A program made the position numbers and the translations under genes. Positions 38,461-62,100 of a stretch of 64,000 nucleotides of DNA are shown one piece after another. Positions within the stretch are counted from its first letter, which is position 1. The number at the start of each line of letters is the position of its first letter. The notes below the pieces were generated by a model. It had not been told where the DNA came from, did no database searches, and saw only the letters and a program-made list of their open reading frames with translations. This DNA is from Syngnathus acus (Eukaryota; Chordata; Actinopteri; Syngnathiformes; Syngnathidae): contig NC_051095.1 of assembly GCF_901709675.1 (NCBI RefSeq), forward strand, positions 13,405,456 through 13,469,455, read 5' to 3'.

Positions 38461-41030
38461 CAACTCGTATGTTTTTGTCTTGTTTGGTTGTAGGTGGGGT
38501 TCTTTTGGAGGGAATTACGTACGTGCACTGTGGTGGTGACGGACAGGATATTTAGGACTAAACAGGAAAAGGCAGACAGTGTTTAAAGACTCCGGTGTTT
38601 GTGGGCAGTCCCAAATATTTCCGTTACACCGATAATTACGTTGTTTCGAAATCCTCTTCAATTTCATGTTTTACGAAATGGTTTGAGATTTTTGCTTTGT
38701 TTAAACAGTTTTCACTCTAATGACAATTCTGCACCGCCTGGTCTTGTCCGAGAGGATTGATTCTTTGAGGTGAGGCATTTTTTTCATTGCTCATGTGGAT
38801 CCTTTGATTAAATTAATTGAATTGTTGCAGTACGGTGGACCAGTGGGAAAGCAAGTCTACCTGAAAGTGGAGAGATCCTGGGTTGGAATTCATTTGGCTG
38901 CCTGTGTGCTTCCGTGAGTTTTCTCCCTAATTCCACAAACATGCATGTTTGGTTAATTGAAGATAATGAATTGCCCTTAAGTGTAAATTGTTGTCTATAC
39001 ACAGTGTGTCAGAAAGGTTCCAGTACTGGTGTCTCAAATCCTTATGGGTTTCTCCGATGTTCTATTGTCACAGCCATCTTGGCGATCACATCTTCAAAAC
39101 ACATCCCTTGATAAGTCTTTTGATCTTGGCAACTATGACAAATATCACACAGAGCCAGCATGGTGATCTTCTATATTCTTCTCCGTGCTGGTTGGTTAGT
39201 TTTTCTTTTGTGACACCAGTCCTGTAATTTTTCTGACACACCTAGCGCCTGGTCCAGCCTCTCATCCAATCTGGTGGGAAAGGCTCCCGTAATGAGCAGA
39301 AGTGCTACAGACAGTTGATGGTTGTAATCCTCGTGCCCCAAAATGAAAAATTTACATATTGAGTGTGTTTTCAAAACGGAGGGTGGCAACCCAAAACAGG
39401 ACCCAAGTCTGTTTATTTTTGGGGGCGGGTTATGTTACTGATTATTGATTGCAAATCAAAGGCACACCGTTACTTGTCAAAGAGGTTTTGCTTCACGTCA
39501 GTATTGGTATCATTAGTTTATGTTCAGTATTGGTCGATGTCATGGCATCTTTCTTACACATAAACCACTGTATGATTTGTTAATGGGAATTTTTTTAGCA
39601 ATATCAAAGACCCTTTCTTGAATGAGTTTGTTGTGAACGAACAAACATTTTTGGGACAAACCAGAATAGCGATTGCATGAAGATTATTTTCTTGAAGACC
39701 AGAAGCTGTTCTGAAGGTGTAATGTTGCCAATACTTTTGCCTGCAGGTTAACTCCTCTTAACAAAAACGAGTCGATGGGTTCAAAACAGTGGTAATGTGA
39801 AAAATGTATTTTGCAATAAAAGCAGAACAGGAGATGAAGGTGACAAGAATAAACAAGACTTGACAAGCGGAATGTGACAAACGATGGAGGTCGTCATAGT
39901 GCGACGTGCCAAAGGAAGACGGTGTCATTTGCCGTCTCGGTTTCACAGTCAGATAAAAACAGCGCCACGCAGGCGTCTTTTTTTTTTTTTTTGTCCAGAT
40001 CCAGTTGCTACCTGTCGATGTAACCTTAGCCGCTTCCACTCAAGAAGCCATGGCGCTTTTGACGCCGCGGGCCGTGCCACGCTTGTTGAGCACTGACAAT
40101 GATGAATCTGAGAGCCGCATTCCTCCTGTGAAGTCGCACAGGTAGGGAGCCTCGGACGCTTGCGTGGATGACAGATTCATTCAGGATATTAAAAACAACA
40201 GTTCCCAAACTTGTTGGGTCCAGGGTGTCATGTTATGGTGAGGTAAAAAGTTGTATTTTTCCAAGATAAAGACGTATTTTATTTCAAAATCCCGACTACA
40301 TCATTCAGTAAAAGATGCCTTTATTCACTCTTATTTTCTAGAAAAGAAAAAAAAGTGAAAGACAGAGCCCTATTACAAAAAGTAAAAATATGCAAATGGT
40401 GAATAATAACAAAGCTATGGCCTGACTAAATGAAGCTCCTCTTCTCATTTCAACAAAGCTCCATGGCACCATGGTGGCATTTAAACAAAACTTTATGAGA
40501 TATGAATTAGGTTTAAGCAGAGACAGAGAATGAGTAAAAAAAAAAAAAAAAAGATACAGTAGTTTCCCCAAAAATGCAATCGGTGCATATAGTTAATGAT
40601 GAATATGCATATTCTAGAAAAAATTGGGCTTGGTTCCTGTAGGATGCTTTTTGCCCCCTCCCCCCAAAAAAGTCATGCCCCTCCCTCAAAAAAAATAGTC
40701 ATGCAGCGATTTTTCAGATTCACAGTATGTGATATACAGCACAATCATATCAGAGCTTTCAATTGTTGAACTAAGGTAGGGAGGTACAATAGGAGGGGTA
40801 ATTGGTTTAGCAGGTTGCTTAGCAGGTTCCCCATGTGCAAGCACTGTTTGCCCTTTTTAAATAAGAAAATTTTGAGGAACCTGGCGATCAGTTTGAGAAT
40901 CACTCTGTCCGTGAAAAACAGTGTAAAACAATCTGTAAGTGAGGTGACCATCATTACAAGTTGTCAAAAACAAAAAATCTAGTTCAGAACCTTTTCTCAA
41001 GCACCACATCATCTGCCCAGATTGCCACGA
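38461..41030. other. Convergent ATP8A1–SHISA3 intergenic region
   Basis: Tail-to-tail spacer of about 2.5 kb. I see only short A/T runs (near 39978-39993 and 40537-40553) and no exon-like stretch. SHISA3 3'UTR sequence may occupy its right part if the distal poly(A) signal is used. Confidence 0.5.
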
Positions 41031-41033
41031 TTA

Positions 41034-41039
41034 TTTATT
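41034..41039 (-). terminator. Possible SHISA3 poly(A) signal
   Basis: AATAAA on the − strand, about 130 bases past the SHISA3 stop and followed by GATGATGTGGTGCTTG. This would give a very short 3'UTR. Another AATAAA lies at 40320-40325 (−), so the true end is uncertain. Confidence 0.35.
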
Positions 41040-41168
41040 GTTAAAATAATAGCCCGTACAAAACAGTTAAGGTGTCTATGTACATTATAGGATACAAAAA
41101 GTGCATAGGTGGCTCATCCTGTTAGGTTGAAGCCCCTCCAAACAAATCCAGTCTGGCAGCAGCACTCG

Positions 41169-45573
<4,405 letters not shown>

Positions 45574-45752
45574 TCATCTTGAGTTCATTAGAGTAAGCCA
45601 AGTCCTCCGCTTAGCCGAGCATATGACAAATGGCTGTCACTTTTGGGAACGTTTTGACGATGTCTGGCGTCTCCGCTTGCTTCATGCCTCTTTCTCTCGT
45701 GGAGCTCCGCTGCCAAGTGGGTTCGACTTGCGTCGGACCCGGCGTTCACCCC

Positions 45753-45806
45753 GGCTTCACGTTTTGTTGACTGGCCGTGACGTCATTTCCGAGCGCGCGC
45801 ACGGTA
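45753..45806. promoter_or_regulatory. CRE-containing module, copy A
   Basis: A 54-bp block with the perfect palindromic CREB/ATF site TGACGTCA at 45778-45785, preceded by TGTTGACTGGCCG and followed by a GCGCGCGCACG run. It lies about 280-330 bases upstream of the SHISA3 ATG. It closely resembles copy B in the same orientation. Confidence 0.6.
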
Positions 45807-46261
45807 CAACGCCCACAGACGCGCAGTGAGGACAAGTATGGTGGAGTTTCTTTTTTTTTCATTTTTTTTTTTACAGCAGTGGTTTAAGAGTTTATGAAAG
45901 ACGAGCCAATTATAAACAAAATATTTTGATAACACGCATTTGCATTTTCATGGAGACATGATGGTTTGACCAAAATTTTAGCATGTTAGGATTCAAACGA
46001 TCATGTTAGCAATTCGTATACATTAATTTGACGAAACAGTTATTGCTTGTTAATGGTTTCTAATGTGGAGCCTTGTGAAAATAGCGTTTATGGTTCTGAA
46101 ATGGGCACATTTCAGACTCACTTTTAAGTTTCGTTTTAATTAACGTGTTACATATTAATTTAAGATTGAAATTGTGATATAATGACGCCATTAGTTAAAG
46201 TCTGGGTTGAAAAACAAGAGTCATCTTGTTCTAAGGTGTTTTCAAAAGGGCACCCGGCCCA

Positions 46262-46315
46262 GGCTCCATGTTGTTGATCGGCTGTGACGTCATTTTCCCG
46301 ACAGCGCGCACGTTA
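46262..46315. promoter_or_regulatory. CRE-containing module, copy B
   Basis: A second 54-bp block with TGACGTCA at 46285-46292, preceded by TTGTTGATCGGCTG and followed by CAGCGCGCACGTTA. It lies about 545-600 bases upstream of the BEND4 ATG. Similarity to copy A extends across the flanks, not only the 8-bp site, so it looks like a duplication. Confidence 0.6.
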
Positions 46316-46859
46316 GTTTTAGCAATCCATTTGATGCGCGCGGCTCGCGAGTGAAAAAAATCCAGAATTTCATTTTATTTTTATTTCATTTGTGTGCGTC
46401 TTGACTTTGACTATGGCGCCCCTCTGTGGTGTTTACTAACTTTGCTCGTAGCTGGATGGAAGATCCAGCTAAAATGGGGACGCAGATGTGAGCTTCAAAT
46501 TATTTTTCCATTAATTTAGTCATGTGCACAATGTAATTAAAGAACTGTGACCAAAATTCTGCAGAGATTAATTTAGCCCGATTGTAGATTATGTAGTATA
46601 TTTACAAAGAAAGCAAGTCCCGCCTGTCTTCCCCTCGCTACCAGATCCCCCCCATCCAACCTCCACCCACTTTGCCTTCCCTTCCGGACCAGACATCGAC
46701 CTCCCGCCTGGGGATTGGAGAAGCTGCATGTCAGTAATTATTCGAGCCTTTACCACACGCCCTCCCTCGCTCCACCGATAACCGAGCCTGACAGACAGTG
46801 ACGAACGAGTCATCGCAAGCGCCGCTCCTTACCTGGACCCACCTGGCTGGAAGGCAGGG

Positions 46860-52694
<5,835 letters not shown>

Positions 52695-54450
52695 AGGAGC
52701 CTCACCGAGTGTCGCTGTACACCAACATAATCCAAATCACTGACCTTTTCCTGTCACTTTGTAACAGGGATGGGGAACCCTTTTCCTATCAGGGACCAAG
52801 TCCTTAAAGGGCCAAACTAAATTCATGAAAAATGTGACGATCAAAAATAATCTTTCCTAATACAAAATAAGAGCAGATGTCGATTTTTTTTACAACAGTT
52901 TCTCTGACATCGTATTTGTGCATACAAAGAGGGACAGATCAAGTTTTCCAAGGCTGTGTATTGCTCATGAATTGTCGGTTGCCTTACGCAGTGACAATAT
53001 TCCACATGAGATTCTGACAAGATGCTTCTTCTTCTGACAAGTATTACGTAGCTGCTATTCAACTCATTATGTATTCCAACACTAGCTGAATGCAGGTTAG
53101 ACTTAAAGGGGTTTTGCATCTGATTTCAGTCTTCCTTTTCATTGTTTTTTGTTCAGCATTTTAGAAAGTGGGACATTAACAAAACTGATCATGACCCAAA
53201 CTCGAATTTTTGGTGGGGTTATTGGCCAAATGAAGTGTTTTCCTTCATGACTTTGATGAAGCACCTTTATTTGTAACCCTCTTTTTGTGTGCCCCATTTC
53301 AAAGCCTGCAGTTTTGTATTTTGCTTCATTCAAGCAATATTCACATGTCCTGTTTTTACAGGACGATGCTGATGTTGTTCATCCTCATCAGCTCCTGTTT
53401 CACCCCATAACAGTATTTATAATGTGAGATGGAGCCTCTTAGACCACATGCGTCGTGTCAGACTGTAGTAAAATTAAACATGTAGTGGTCTCGCCCAGGG
53501 AGCATTAATGGTCACGCCAGGACAGAAAAAGGTTTAGATTCCCGGACACAACTTTAGATGAGGGACAGTATATACAGTATTATTTATTAAAACCACGATA
53601 CAGGTGGCCTCTGAGTTTTGACATGTATTGTGTACTTAGGTCCCTGTTTTACTTTGGCTGGCTAGCTTTTTCATTTGCACAGTGATTGATATATTTGTTT
53701 TGTCAGTTTAAAAATCTGTACAGGCATCCTAGGCAATCACGACCCGTCACAGTTTCACTCCTCGTTGTCTCACCGTCATCCTGTTTTATCATCGAAACCT
53801 GAAACGGGGCTGCCATGGCTGCCGGGAAGAGTAAATGTGACTTTGGAGCTCTGTTTTGTGACATGTTGCACAGCACACATCAGTCTTAAAATTGAATACT
53901 GAGTCAGTCAATCATCCCTGTCAAAGCACTGCATTGTGGGTGGAAATGTAAAGCGTAAATGAAAGTTTGTTCTAAGTTTTTTGTTATTCTTATGCTTGTA
54001 GGGTGCAGCCATAAAAGAATGCCTTAAATTTAACATCCACAATGTTACAGCTTAATGTCCCAATGACAATGTTTGACTGCCCCAACAAAAGCGCAAGCCA
54101 TCTCTTCATCTGCAGTATTCCCTCGGTCTTTTATTCACGCTAACTGTATGGCATTGTGTATTTCATTGGGAAGTTGAAATCTAGTGTGTTTGTATGTACC
54201 TGGATAATTGCTGTTTAAAGCTGTACTGTGATATAAAGTACAAGTGTTTTTTAAGCCACATAGAAAAATGCCACAGGAACCTTAAAAACGTTGCATTACG
54301 TCCTTGTGTTCTGAATGTCAACATTTAACTGTATCGCTTTTATTCTTTTGGTGGCGTTTTCAAAACACTGTGAAATGAAACATTGATTTGATTTTTACAA
54401 ATCTTATAGTTTCCGTTTCTGGTTTATTATTAATAATAAACATCAAAACT
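52695..54450 (+). other. bend4: Putative BEND4 3'UTR
   Basis: About 1.75 kb with no further coding potential, ending near AATAAA at 54435-54440. A stretch at about 52767-52800 (ATGGGGAACCCTTTTCCTAT) looks like one end of a hAT-type element, but no matching opposite end was found. Confidence 0.5.
54435..54440 (+). terminator. Possible BEND4 poly(A) signal
   Basis: AATAAA in an AT-rich setting, 1.74 kb past the stop. The downstream GU-rich element is weak, so the assignment is tentative. Confidence 0.4.
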
Positions 54451-55743
54451 TATGAATCATCTTTGAATTGACCTCGCTAACAGTAATTGCCCTAGCTGGC
54501 TAGCTCTCAGGCAAGCACTCAGACTTGCATGCATTGATGTCTTTTTCCTTGCATTTTCATTCTACATTTCATATATTCGTATTAATGTGACTGTCAACAT
54601 AATCATTGCAATGATTATATGTACAAAGTATATCACTCTAGCTATATACTGTTAAGTAGGCCACATTCTATTCTAACCATTCATTTTTTGTACTGTAGCT
54701 ATGTTTCCTTATTTATTTGTATTTAAATTTACATCTAGCTTGCTATATCAGCATTGATATTCCGGTGTAATTTTATCTGCAGTACTATCAGTTTGGTATT
54801 AATACACAACTCACAAGAAGGCTGAAAGAGTCACAGAAGGGCAAAAGAGTGCACATCCTATGTATTGATTGATCCGTTCATTGATCAATAACTTAATTCT
54901 GCCGTTCAGCTTGTAGAGAACAGCAAAATGGGGCGGGTGGGCGTGCATACATGAATTTAAAAGCTTAGGAAAGGTAACATAAGTTTGGAAAGCTGAAAGT
55001 GCATTATAAGGTCAAATGGTGAAATGTCATCAAGAAAATGATGCAGATGCAAAGAAAAAAATAAATGACAACTGATATATAGAATGTAGTGTACAGTTAA
55101 AAACAAACAAAAAAAGTAAATAAAATGTATGTCCACAACTCGGCAGCCTCTATGATAATATAGAGTGGCAAATTGACAACCCTGCACTGCTCTGTACACA
55201 TGCAAGTGAGTGCTGTTTTTGTCCATTTGTCCACTAGAGGACGTCAGAAATACACAGATGACGAATGTGTGAGTTAAAGCCCATTATAAAATATGCGGCG
55301 GTGTTATACGATAATGATCAGCCTTTTCATCAAGTTCCATCAGGTTCCACGTGCATGAAATCATCGCCTAAATGGTTTCTCTCTTTTATGGCACGTTGAT
55401 GTTGCATCGTCATCATGCGATGCGATGATGGTGCTGCACATTGATCGCACGTGGTCTTCACAGATATGTCCCCCCCCCCCTCCCTCCCTTTCTTCAATGA
55501 TGATCATGTGACTGTGATGGTTCCGCCCAGAACAACTTCAGCATGTGTTGACATTCCGGTACAGTACAGTGCCATTTTATTTCAGTGGAGGTGCACGGGT
55601 GGCTAATTCTGCAGCTTTAACAGATCTGCGCCGTTTGTTTCCCCAGCGCCGTGCGTTCGCCGGGCCTGCTGGTTGCCTTCCAGGATGGACCTATTGTGCA
55701 CCCTCGCAGCCTGACAAGTGACACCCGAAAGCAGCGGTCCAAG
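54451..55743. other. BEND4–RAB11FIP intergenic region
   Basis: About 1.3 kb. It includes a CATCATGCGATGCGATGATGG near-palindromic stretch around 55408-55432 and a poly-C run at 55470-55480. A possible 3' splice acceptor (TTTGTTTCCCCAG) ends at 55646, so a non-coding or extended first exon of the FIP gene may begin at 55647. No other gene is visible. Confidence 0.55.
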
Positions 55744-56138
55744 ATGATGTCCTTCATCGATCTGGACGACGAGCAGCGGTGGGTGCCCACACACGTCAAT
55801 GTCACCGTGCTCCGCGGCAGGGGACTGCGGACCAAGAGCAAACATGGCAGCCGCTACCTGTACGCGGTGGTCCAGGTGGGCAAGGACAAGTACACCACGG
55901 GCCTGGTGGACAAAGCCGAGGTGCCCGTGTGGTCCGAGGAGTGCTGCTTCGAGCTCCTCCCGGGCATCCTGGAGGAGGAGGATGAGGAGGGAGGAGGTGG
56001 CGGGGCCTATCCGCCCGGCAGCGCCGACCTGGTGATCACAGTCATGCACAGAGTCCTGATTGGACTTGACGTGTTCCTGGGTCAGACGATCATCCCGCTG
56101 GGTCGCATGTTCCGTGAAGGCGCGTGCCCGAGAGACCA
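55744..56138 (+). CDS. rab11fip5: RAB11FIP exon 1: C2 domain
   Basis: Tandem ATG ATG at 55744-55749 with A at −3. The first in-frame ATG precedes SFIDLDDEQRWVPTHV, and mammalian FIP5 also begins shortly before the WLPTHV block. Encodes most of a C2 domain, with an acidic EEEDEEGGGGG loop. Donor GTAAGT follows GACCA. Confidence 0.85.
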
Positions 56139-59100
56139 GTAAGTGTTTCAACGCAGTGTCACGTGGTGCCAAAAGACAGCATGATGAAGATGTTGCTCAC
56201 TTATAGATTTCCTCTCACAATGCGCTATTTGGCAGAACACCATGATGGGTCACCAATATTTGTATTACTGAGAGCCCTAAATCATGGATGAGGCTGTGAA
56301 GGCGCTTATCGTGTGAGTTCTCACAATAGCAATGATATAAAAAGGTAGAAATAGGAACAGACAAGTATCAATAACCGGCATCAGATTCTGACTTTATTGT
56401 ATGGTATCAGGTATTCATCAAGGCGACCGATACCAGCCACCAATACTTTGTGTACAAATGTGTGTTGAAAGAATTTTTATACGATATCAAAAAGTACTAG
56501 ACGTATCAGTTTTTTGCGTGTTCAAAAAGTATGAATACTCATGCTGGTATTGTCTGAAAAAAAAAAAGGTGATATCAAACATCCCTATTGAGCCATTAGT
56601 CAGTAATTATTTCGCATACCACAAGAGGGAGTTCATGTATCACAGCTTCAAGAATATATATATTCTGATATTTTACAGCGTTTAACAAAATGTGCAGAAG
56701 TGGTTGGCACGTCTCACAAACCTCAATTTGAACGTATGGAAAAAGCATTTTTTTTCTCCATGCTTGCGTTTTTTTTTTTCTGTTACTCTGGCTTCTTCCC
56801 GCATTCTAAAAAAAACACGCTTACCTTTGATATGAGTGTAACATTTTTTGTTAATTTGCAGGATTGTGCCGAAGGGGTGTAGGCCCTCGGCAACCTCACT
56901 TGACTTGTGCCTTGCTCAAGAATCCATCAGAACTGCTCACAAACAAATTAGCTCATTTCCTAGCTATTGCTATCCCCAATTTCCATATTATGTCCTGTAT
57001 CAGGTTCTTGTCTTTGTAGTGGAAGAGGAAGTAAATGCCCATATTTTCTTTGTATTTTCTTCTGTGCTGCCTAACAAATCGAAACACAGTGTTCTGATTA
57101 ATGTTTTGTTTGTGGAATATGAATTAAGCAGACAAAATCCACCTCTTTTTAATCCATTTTAGGGGGCGGCTATTTTGCCACTTGCTGTCGACTGAAAATG
57201 ACATCACTGTTGTTCAGGGCTCAGGTCACAACCAATCAAGGCTCAGCTTCAGAAAACTGGTGAGCGGTAATTGGTTATGACCAGAGACATGCACCGGTGA
57301 TGTCATTTTCAGTCGACAGCAACTGGCAAAATGGCCGCCACTGATGTGTATAAAAACGGGTGCATTTTGTTGTTTAACTCATATTCCACCAACGCAATAT
57401 GAATCAGAATGCTGTGTTTAGACTAGTGGGGACACCTACAACATATTATTGGAAAGATGAATTTGGGGTAGACTTCCTCTTTAACCATCCTGTTTAGAGC
57501 CAGTTCTTTACAGACTGAGTTACTGTCCCCCTCTGTTTGTCCAATGTCGTCCAATGGGATACTTTAAACTCTCCACAAAGAAAGACCATTAACCCTAAAG
57601 GGTTACACTAACTTGACACATGGGTGGCTCTGACAAAGCTTCTATTTTTTGTACCCTTGACACTTGACTTTTGCTGCTCTGTAATATCCATGAATTGTGG
57701 CCCTTGGAAAAGGGTGCAATGATCACCTTTTAGTCCGGTAATTAGTCTTTTTTACCTTTCTGTAGATCGTACGGACAGAATCGGACACTTATTGCACCTC
57801 TTTCTGACACTGCAGGTCATAAACTTCAGAACAATGGCATCGAGGACAGACCATTTAGTGGATTGCCCTTAACTTGAACCCTTTATAGCCATCCCATAAG
57901 CACCATCTTAACGTTGTTCCCTGTTTGTTTGTATACGATGATGATTTCAAATTTTAGTACATCTATTTAAAGCAATAGTAGTACTGTTACTACTGTTGAC
58001 AGCATTCTATACCCCTATGACCAGTTGCGCAATCCACAATACGCCTGTTAATCATTGCAGTAGTGTTCAACTTAACTGCATCATCTGTTTGCAATTCTAT
58101 TGAATAAGATGAGCAAAATGTTATAACACCCCAGAGTTGGATGAGTGCAAGTACGTCGAAGGTGATTGCGAAGATTTTTTTTTTTTGTGTGTTCTGATCT
58201 TGATGACGATGGTGTTGGAGCAAAGAGTGAAGTCTAACACATTCGGATCAAATTCCTCATGGCCTCTTCAACTGCGGTTCAGAACAGGGCAGACTGTAAC
58301 ATTACATGACACGACATTTTCACATCCCAGCCACCCAAGCCTGGACCATTACATTCAAATATCTTGTCCAATTATGTGACGTCAAAACTTCTAAGATGAA
58401 CAAATTGTCAACAGTCAGACTTTGAATCATTGACGAAATCTCCATCTTTGAAAAACGAGTGTGTTTTGGGACAGGTGACGTAACAACACTGGTTTGAAAC
58501 ATTTCCAGTCCACCATCGCAGCACATCTGGCTTCAATTGTGGCTCCTCCGCCCGCCCTTCACTAGTGTCCACAGACGTGGAACATCTACTCAGAATTCCT
58601 GCGCTTCAGAAAAACATGTTTTTTGTGGACTCCAAGGATTTAAGAGGCAGGAAGACCAATGTCATCTAAGTTTTAAAGCGCGCACAGTCTCGCATCAGAT
58701 GTCGGATTAAGCTGCGAGGCTTGTAAAGTTTTTGTTTGGCAAAGTCAGTGTTCGCATTCTGAGCACAAGCCCTCCGGCGATATTGACAGATTATGTAATA
58801 TACGGGAGGCATTTCCAAAAGGAAATCAATCTTTTTGTTGTTCATTTTGCTCTGGTGATATACTATAGTAATACCATGTGCTGTGCTTCACAGAAATATA
58901 AGAAACGTTCAGTGCAAAATGTAAAACAACAATGGAGATAATATGGCACTGTGTGTATTGGCCCTCCACAAGTTCGATTGTTTTTAATAACTTTTTTAAC
59001 AGCTGCCATTTTCTGTGGATCATTAAAAATCTTATGAGTGTACCAAAAAGACTACAACAAAAGTTCTTGCACTTCAAAGATTTGCTGGTGAACCCAAATC

Positions 59101-62100
59101 TCCCTTACTTTGGAGTGAACTTGAGAGCTGTAATTTGATTGCTGCGCAAACCTGCTGATTTTAACATAGTTAAAGCAGAAATAGGGCAGCTCTCAGGGTT
59201 AACAGAAAAAATACAGACACTTTCTAAAGAATCCACTGGATTGGAACAGAATCTTGGTAAATGTGAGGATATATTCATTTACTGGTTTCAATAAAACTTT
59301 CCACTGTCGGTAGAATCCCATAATTGCTGCCATCTGTCCATCGTTCTCCACGAAACAGGAAGCAGGCTTCTTGATGGACAACCATCGGCCTTGATGGACG
59401 GCCGTTATTTACTCAGCAGCATTCCAATATAATATATAGCTGTAATGAAACAACTGAATGGTGAATGAATGGTGACCTAAGAATTTTGTACGCTTTGTAA
59501 TATATAATTCAAGGCGTGCACAAATAATATCATTTATAATCTCATAAAATGATACAGGACATTCAATTATTTGCTCCAACAGGAGCTAACTGCTGCATCA
59601 TCATGTTTAGATTCGACAAGGTTGAACCAACAAAAATCTTAACGCTCAGACTTGCTTTATATTCTTTACAACTGGAATAATATAAACAGGCAACTATTAA
59701 ATACTCTTCTTAGGCTGTCCCGTTAGAGGTCATAGTTATTGGCATGCACTTCATCAAAAAAATCTATTGTCTTGGACTTGACACTTTAAATCTCCCTCAA
59801 TCTTGATTTGGAAGATGCAATTGTCTGTTCCCGGTGCGAGAAATGGGAAAAGCCCTAAAGACACGCTTGGGTGAGTTTGGTCAAGAAGAACAAGCCGGTT
59901 GAACACATTTTGTAGCAACCCCCCCCCCCCCAGAAGAGTAGAGGATGTTACATATATCATGCCATAAATGTGTTTGAGATGATAAAGACAAAGCTGAAGT
60001 GTCACTGTGTTCTTTGTGTGATAACCCCAGGTGGTTCAAACTGCACTCGAAGGCGGGCCGAAAAGCCAAGGAGCGTGGCGAATTGCAGCTGACAGTGCTG
60101 TTCACCCGCAACAACATGACGGCCAGCATGTTCGACCTCACTGTCAAGGATGGGCGCCGCTCGGCTTTCGGCAAACTCAAGGATCGTGTCACGGGAAGAA
60201 AACGCCCCGACGTGGAGTCGTCCTCGGCCATCGTGCCGGGCCGCTACGCCGCCCTCTCCGTGACCCCAGGCCAGCCGTCAGGTGACGAAAGCGGGTGCGC
60301 CCCCCGTGGGAGAGATGCGGAAATAACGGAGGAAAAGAGGAGTGTCATGAAAGATTTCTTCAAAGGGAAGCTGAGAAAGTCATCTGACACCAGGTCGTGC
60401 TCTTCGCTGGCCTCTGAGAGCAGCGCCTCCTCCATGGCCAGCGACACCACCAGCCCTCCGCCGGCTCTCGGCCTGCTCTCGGATCTCCCCAGCTCACCCA
60501 TCTATAGCACCGTCACACGAGCAGACCCCCGCTATGGAGACAGAGATCTGACAAAAACAGGTAACGGGTGTCATTTTCTGACACAAAGCAGTCATACTGG
60601 TGTGTTTGTTTTGTCTTTTTGTCTGGTAGTTTTTTGAAACTCAGCCATCATGGTTCAAATTCGTAAAGTCTGAAAACAATCGTCCTTACTGTACAACGTT
60701 TGTTCTCCTTTCTATAGTGCTCACCAGTCGGCATGCCTCTAATATCCTGACACATAAGCGAGCCTTCAGCGATGAAGCTGGTAAAATCACAGCATCTGTG
60801 CCTCCGACGAATCCCACCATGGAGTCCGTCCAATGCCAGCAGAGCATGAGTCAATCCAAGTCGTCCGTATGCATAAATGGCAGTCACGTGTACGATTCCG
60901 AGCCATCGATCCCAAAGAGCGCCGGAGCCCTGTCATCCAAGTTGGTTTTGTTAGAGAAATGCTCCCCATTGTCCCGTTCCCTTCAGAACCTCACCAAGCG
61001 AAACGAGGACAAAGGTACTTTAGCAGAAGAGCGACGCTGGTCCTTTGACAAGATGAAGAAAGAGGAAAAGGATGGAGATGAGGAAGCTCGGTGGGCAGAG
61101 ATGGGAGGACATCCTGAGCAGGTGGCAAACCCCTTCGCTGCTGATTCATCCGACAAAGGGAGGAAGTTGAGAAAGACCTTATTCTCTGGAGGTAGGAGTG
61201 ATTCTGTCCCAGCAAAACCGGATGGGAGCCAGGCCGCCTCCAACTCGGAAGGGAGGCTCAGAGGCTGGTTCAGTTCTACAGACTCCCAGAACAAGCCAAG
61301 GTGAGTCAGCTGGGATGTCTGGTTTGCCATCATGCCATTTGTTGGAAGCCTCTTCTCTCAAGGCTTGTCTTGAGTTGTACATTGTTTGAAAACTGTACTA
61401 AGTTAGTTTTCATGTCTTTCCATTTCAACATGATGATGCCACTCAACCACCATAATTTCCACCTGCACCCATGTTGATATCAGCTGAAGCACATGGCAAC
61501 TGTTGTACATGTTATCTTCATGCTTGATTATTTCTGCAAATTTACTTTGCTTCTTTTCAGTTTAATTTCATGCCTGGCTCACTTTACAGTAACTTTATCA
61601 TTTGGCCAGTTTTATGTTTATAAACCACAAGTCCCACTTAGTTGTGGAATATCAGATAATACAGTATGTGGGTGACTGTTTGTGTGAGAGCCATGTTTGG
61701 GAATCTTAACTAAGAGGACCACTGTGCCCTCTTTTCCTCTACAGGCTGGAAGTTTCTCCTAAACTAGAAAGCACCACATCTATATCCCCTCCTATCCCCC
61801 CTCGCGCTTCCTCCTCCACTGACTCCCTCCCCATTGACGAGAATCACACGCACCCAATCACCCCTCCGTCCACCCCCATCTCCCCCTCAAACCCCTTCTT
61901 TGAGGAGTTGCAGAGTTCCTCTCCAGCTGCACCTAGCTCCTCAACCTTGTTTCACACTTCTCAACACTCCGACCGGGGCACGACCAGTCCTACTCGAGGC
62001 ACTAGCAAAAAACCCTCCATTAAGAGGGAGCGTCCGAGGCCTGTCGCTAGACAGGTTTCGCTTCCTGAGTTTTTACCGCAAAGCTCCAAACGCTCAAGTG

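Noticed and set aside
52767-52800. hAT-like terminus (GGATGGGGAACCC) in the BEND4 3'UTR
   Set aside because: No inverted partner or target-site duplication was found downstream; kept only as a note.
55603-56172. A 189-codon open frame on − across the FIP C2 exon
   Set aside because: Antisense shadow of a GC-rich exon. The + frame encodes a recognisable C2 domain with correct splice phases.
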